A program made the translations under genes and the position numbers. A stretch of DNA of 12,145 nucleotides. It comes from Ectocarpus siliculosus (Eukaryota; Sar; Phaeophyceae; Ectocarpales; Ectocarpaceae). Below, in pieces: positions 8,764 to 12,145 of the stretch. The DNA is taken from positions 2,941,656-2,953,800 of the forward strand of contig FN649738.1 in assembly GCA_000310025.1 (NCBI GenBank), written 5' to 3'. Below the pieces are notes generated by a model, which saw only the letters and a list, made by a program, of their open reading frames with translations, made no database searches and was not told where the DNA came from. Numbering within the stretch: the first letter of the stretch is position 1; each line of letters begins with the position of its first letter.

Positions 8764-11736
8764 GCAGACAAGAGAGACAGACAGAGAGAGGGAGGGAGGT
8801 AGAGCATGGGTTGGTGGTCAGTGCCGTTGACAATGGACATGTAGGAGGGACACCAAGAAAGGAGGCACACACCAACCAGACGTCTTCCCCTCGGGGAGCA
8901 AAGGTCACGGTGGCGGCGGTGGCGGCGGGCGTGTGCCCAGCAAACACTAAACGGCATGCAGGTCACGAAAGCTCAAGACACCTACGTGTTTCACAACAGC
9001 AGGCGTGAGGGTCAACACGACTGCTGTCCGGGGTGACAAAAAAAAAAGAAGCGCCGTTTATCGGCCGGTCGTAACACCTCAGCCCGAACCTGATCAGTGT
9101 TGAGGATCCACGGCAGTCCTTCCACGGCTTGCGCTCCCGCCCCTTCCTGGACCCACGTCTCACTCCCGCCTCCGGCCGCAGCCGCCGCTGTGCTGTGCCT
9201 CGACCCTATCCCACCGTGAACGCTGCTCCACCCGACACCCCCAGGCGTCGCCGCCGCCGCTATCGCGCCGCTGCCCCTTGCCAACCTCCCGCTCTGCCCG
9301 GGCCTTCCAGGTGTCGACCTGATGTGGTGGCTCAGAAAAGACGGGCCGGACAGGAGTCGGTTGTGTCGGGAGGGCGTAGCTGGTGGCCGGGCAACGCTCC
9401 CGTGTCGTGACGCAGACTTCCCTCCTTCTCCCGCCGCCGCCGCCGTTGGAGTGCCGCCGCCGTTTCTGCTCGCCAGCCCCCTCCTCCTGCTGAAGATCCC
9501 TAGCCGAGATGGTGTGCTCGGCCTCACCTTTGAGGCGGCGGCGGCGGCGGCTGCCGCTGGGCCGCTTTGGAGGCGCAGGCTCCGCTCCTCCTGGAAGTCG
9601 AGCCGCAGCCGTTCGAGAGCGGCCTGCAGCGCTTCGTTCTCCACCTGAAGGCTGGTCACCAGTTCCTCCTGCGTGCGGCCCGACCAAAAAAGGGGGGCCG
9701 GTAACAGCAGCAGGCGGTGGGGGGGGGGGTGAGCAAGCGCGGAAGCACGACCGCGGTAGATGTTATCCTTGCCCTCTGGTCTCGTCGAGAATTGGTCAGC
9801 CGGCTACAGCGCGGTCGATCCAAATCCAAGACACGACAACCACACTCACACACACACACATGACCCTTAGAAGTATTTTTTGTAATCAACCGGCGCACTG
9901 AGACTGGCGTCTCTCCATTGGTGAGCTAGTTAGCACGGTCGATGCTGCCACTTAATCAACACACACATGACCTGCAGAAGAGCTTTCTGTTTCACCCAGC
10001 CGTCCTGACGCCTCTTCATTGGTCAGTCGGTTATACATGCCGCGGTCGACGCTTGGAGAAAAAAATACGCAAAACCGAAAACAGGCCCACACCTTTTGTT
10101 GGACCTCAGCGGTTGCGCGAGCCTTTCCCTCCTCAAGCACAGCTTCCTTCTTCGTGAACTCCTCCTCCTTGGCGTTAAGCTTGCACAACGCTGCCTCGCG
10201 GTCGGCCAAGAGCGCCCCTGTCCTGTCCTCTCCTTCCCTGCGAGGAGGACGTCCAACATCGGTGCACGACGCAGCAGGGACGGGCGCCAGTTGTGCTCAA
10301 AACAACCCAACAAAAATGTGGTAGGCATTTATATTGCACCTCTCCCGGCTGACCTCGCGTGTTTCTTCCGATTGGTTTTAAAAGCTAGCCTCAGACACTA
10401 CAATATATACCGCCAGTTGTCGTCGGAACCTCGATCGTGCAGCAACGGTTGGTACTCTTCCCTCGCGTGCGGCACTACTCACCCGAACCCCGCCCCTACC
10501 TCTTTCCAACAACGCCTCTCTTTCACAAACGCGGCTATGGCAGTCCTTGCGTACTACCGGCGCATGCAAACGACGGCAAGCCAAGACAAAACTGCGCCCA
10601 TACTCCGGAGAATACCCTGAGCCTCCCCCCCTCGAGGGGCCCCAGGTCATGGCCTCAAGGCGAAGCCTTTCCCGTGTATCAGCCGCACACTGATACGCGG
10701 CAAATGCGGGGGATGGGGGCGGGGGGCTTCGAAGAATCGCAAACATCAAGCACGTCGGGATAAAAATCACCCCATATTCATGTCCATGATTGGCTAATCG
10801 GTCTGATTTTATCCCGACGTGCTTGATGTTTACGATTCTGCGAAGCCCTCCCTCCCGCGTTTGCCGTGATGAATGATGATTTGGAGTGCCTGAAAGGTTT
10901 ATTTGCTGAATGCGTGAGCAGCAAACTGTACGTCCCCACTCCCTTTCGCATGCTTTGGGGATTATCGCCCCCAGTGCTTCCCCGTTTTCGGTAGGGAAAT
11001 CCACACGCCCACAATCGACAGTAATTTGTTCGACGCCTCCACCGGCCATGTCAACGAATTTCTGATGCGTAATACAGCCAAGCAGCAGGGTGTCCGATTT
11101 GTGGGAGAGATGCAGCCGTGTGTGGGCTGCGTGGAGGCCAAGGGCAGCAGGACCCCGGTGCCGCGGCGAGGCACCCGCGCGGCGGTACCGTTCGGCAAGG
11201 TTTACATCGACCTCACGGGCCCGTTCTCCGACGCGATGGACGGCTCCCGGTACCTCATCATGTTCGTCACAGCGCCTCGCGGTGGCAACGGGGGGTACGG
11301 GATGCGGGCCAAGAGCGACACCCTGAAGTACTGTGACGCCTTTTCCTTGGCCAGCCGGTCCACTCTCAACACACCAGTAACACACAACACAACACACCTG
11401 AGTTGAACCGCTAGGGCTCGAAGGCAGCGCTTCATCTCCTCCCTCGAGAGCTCCGACCGCGCGTAGGCCCGCCTCAGCCGCGATATCTCAGAGTCCCGCA
11501 TGGACATGAGAGCGCCCCCGGCCTCCCCCAGCCCCTTCAGGACCGCCCCCGCCGCGGTAGAGGTGCCGAGGGAGGAGCGGGAGGAGCCCCGCCGTTTCGA
11601 GAACGTGTCCCTGAGACTGCCGCTCTTCCGCGGGGCGGGGGGCGGCGGCGGCTTCGAGGAGGAGGAGGAGGAGGAGGAGAAGGGCGGCGGCTCCTGGCTG
11701 CCGTCCTTGTTCCCGTTGTTGTTGGCCTTGCTCCGC
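7455..11736 (-). CDS. Unrecognised coiled-coil protein, five exons, 5' end missing
   Basis: Exons in transcript order: 11736-11398, 10237-10093, 9668-9090, 8661-8398, 7616-7455 (stop TAG). All junction phases agree: AG+G, then three phase-0 joins. Acceptors include CCTCGCAG, CGCACGCAG, CCCTTGCAG and GTCCCAG; donors are CAG|GTGTGT, AAG|GTGTGG, CAG|GTTCGG (or GAG|GTGTTA at 9075) and CAA|GTATGG. The roughly 495-residue product starts with a Ser8/Pro5 and Lys/Arg-rich disordered part. A charged helix from SMRDSEISRLRR through ADREAALCKLNAKEEEF to VENEALQAALERLRL has coiled-coil heptads. An Ala/Gly/Ser/Arg-rich linker of about 130 residues follows, then a helical C-terminal region (PHEVLNHLLEELEGI, FTEGCLKVFETVGKMLPLVQ, ERLSAHLDALRAGLPTE). 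I know no family with this layout; a cytoskeletal or scaffold role is only a guess. A further upstream exon ending at 11866 would fit in phase. The fourth exon could alternatively end the gene at a TAA at 8383. Confidence 0.62.
7687..7870. repeat. 81-bp minisatellite, three copies
   Basis: The block GGGTTGGGATGCATGCTCGG and variants starts at 7687, 7768 and 7849, an exact 81-bp spacing, with GAAGA-rich sequence between. It lies in the predicted 8397-7617 intron of the coiled-coil gene. Because 81 is 27 codons, the minus-strand frame stays open across all copies and continues without a stop into the last exon, giving repeated hydrophobic units that each contain a MHPNP or MYPSP motif. Confidence 0.85.
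8302..8317. repeat. 16-bp perfect palindrome in an intron
   Basis: AACCAAAATTTTGGTT reads the same on both strands. It lies about 80 nt inside the 8397-7617 intron, in AT-rich sequence with A14-type runs at 8233-8260. It may be a protein-binding site or chance. Confidence 0.5.
8728..8760. repeat. (AG)16 dinucleotide repeat
   Basis: About sixteen uninterrupted AG units, within a GA-rich stretch at 8690-8800. On the transcribed strand it is a long (CU)n pyrimidine tract some 65-100 nt upstream of the acceptor before 8661, so it may act as an extended polypyrimidine region. Confidence 0.88.
9791..10052. repeat. Degenerate intronic repeat, three copies
   Basis: An ATTGGTCAGCCGGCTACAGC-like block ending in CGGTCGAT/CGAC occurs at 9791, 9917 and 10018. 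It is preceded each time by a pyrimidine-rich segment with GTCTC/CTCTTC, and two copies are followed at a distance by (AC)n and ATGACC (about 9850 and 9960). Spacings are 126 and 101 bp. All copies lie in the 10092-9669 intron of the coiled-coil gene. Confidence 0.6.
10724..10848. mobile_element. Foldback or MITE-like inverted repeat
   Basis: Bases 10724-10765 and 10807-10848 form inverted arms of 42 bp with only two mismatches, including 25 perfect pairs next to a 41-nt loop. Weaker complementarity (CGGCAAA, GCGGG) continues outward to about 10698 and 10863 with a small indel. A second short hairpin (CCGTGTATCAG/CTGATACGCGG) lies just to the left at about 10673-10701. No clear target-site duplication was found beyond a possible TGAT. 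It sits in the 11397-10238 intron of the coiled-coil gene, next to the copia fragment. It could be a MITE, a foldback element, or an inverted duplication linked to that insertion. Confidence 0.75.
11030..11355 (+). pseudogene. Ty1/copia-type retrotransposon integrase fragment
   Basis: The plus-strand frame shows the end of a GAG-pre-integrase/zinc-binding region (GHVNEFLMRNTAKQQG, then CVGC and a following Lys) and the start of an integrase core (FGKVYIDLTGPF, GSRYLIMFV, KSDTLKYCDAF). The Asp of YIDLTGP is the expected first catalytic residue. The piece stops before the second Asp and Glu would appear, and the first His of the zinc motif is absent, so it cannot be functional. No reverse transcriptase, RNase H, LTR or primer-binding site is visible. 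It is antisense to the host gene, inside its 11397-10238 intron, and ends 43 nt before the exon boundary. Copia order (integrase before reverse transcriptase) fits, but other Pseudoviridae-like lineages cannot be separated on this length. Confidence 0.85.
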
Positions 11737-12145
11737 CTTTGGAGGCACCGCAGTCACAGAGGTCGTGCAGCAGCAGCAGCAGCAGCAACGGATCAGTTAG
11801 TTGGTGCACTTGTCTTTCGCTTTATGGAAAACAGAGCGAGAGAGCAGGCGATCGGGGGGCGGTACCTTCCGTCGTTCTCAAAGCGCGGGTTGCCGGAGGC
11901 TCACTCGCTCATTCTTCCGACCTCATTCTAAAATAACATAATGGACACTAGTGTTGGATACCCCAATAGCATTAAGATACGCCAGCAACAAGTCAAGAGC
12001 GCCAGCCGGCATGCTCTCCTTCCTACTCATCAAGCGCAACCAAAATATCCAAGTGCCCCCCCACGCAGAGCACACAATCCCCCCCCCCCCCCCCCCAAAC
12101 CAAAAACCCAAAAACCCGGGCCGGGAAAAACCCGGGCAAACCCCC
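11737..12145. other. Upstream sequence of the coiled-coil gene and low-complexity contig end
   Basis: On the minus strand a short open piece ending at 11866 (GGAAG|GTACCG) would join in phase to the exon starting at 11736, but its own acceptor is poor. A 62-codon minus-strand ORF at 11923-12111 has no recognisable product. From about 12079 the sequence becomes C-runs, CCCAAAAACCC and CCCGGG motifs up to the edge, which looks like low-complexity or low-quality assembly end rather than a defined element. Confidence 0.45.
11768..11785. repeat. (CAG)6 repeat upstream of a predicted acceptor
   Basis: Six CAG units, CUG in the transcript orientation, lie about 30 nt upstream of the acceptor AAAG|G proposed at 11737. 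A branch-point-like CTAACTGAT is just upstream at about 11791-11800. This resembles the arrangement in the cysteine dioxygenase intron at 919-963. Confidence 0.6.

Noticed and set aside
9129-9659. Plus-strand ORFs of 93-130 codons
   Set aside because: They are antisense to the well-supported coiled-coil exon 9668-9090 and follow its GC-rich codon pattern.
10378-11397. 339-codon minus-strand ORF, the longest in the window
   Set aside because: It runs antisense through the copia integrase fragment and across both arms of the foldback, and shows no domain of its own; it is a shadow of the GC-rich integrase frame.
12079-12145. Possible telomere end
   Set aside because: No regular CCCTAAA or related unit is present; CCCAAAAACCC and CCCGGG motifs are irregular.

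Overview
This is a piece of nuclear DNA from an intron-rich eukaryote. The coding pieces sit in short open stretches flanked by recognisable 5' and 3' splice sites. The introns and the spacer are full of simple repeats: (CAG)15, (GA)16, (GC)n, poly-C, poly-A and minisatellites. One intron holds a broken Ty1/copia-type retrotransposon piece. Long repeat-laden introns, homopolymeric Ala/Gln/Ser runs in proteins and copia remnants together suggest a stramenopile, most likely a brown alga. That is inference from style, not a marker-based identification. Both ends of the window are C-rich low-complexity sequence, so it may be a complete small assembly contig.

Layout (both recognisable genes are on the minus strand). 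(1) 106-3506: a cysteine dioxygenase gene. Its catalytic core is in three exons (1291-1119, 871-606, 184-106) and is clear from sequence: iron ligands His/His/His, the Cys-Tyr crosslink pair, and the substrate Arg. A large exon at 3506-3037 and a 20-nt microexon at 2703-2684 fit in phase as its 5' end, but this is a hypothesis. (2) 3507-7454: about 4 kb of spacer with no gene I can establish. It holds a long unexplained plus-strand ORF, a possible minus-strand exon near 6338-6525, and a 79-bp tandem array at its right end. (3) 7455-11736: an unrecognised coiled-coil protein gene in at least five exons with mutually compatible phases, whose 5' end is unresolved. Its introns carry an 81-bp minisatellite, a (GA)n tract, a degenerate repeat family, a foldback element with 42-bp arms, and an antisense copia integrase fragment. 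(4) 11737-12145: probably more upstream intron or exon of the same gene, then low-complexity sequence.

The two genes do not form an obvious functional unit. Cysteine dioxygenase is metabolic (cysteine to cysteine sulfinate), and the neighbour looks structural. The most interesting points are a probable GC-AG intron holding a CUG repeat in the cysteine dioxygenase gene, the possible microexon, the near-perfect foldback beside the copia fragment in one intron, and two separate minisatellites flanking or merging with the last exon of the coiled-coil gene.
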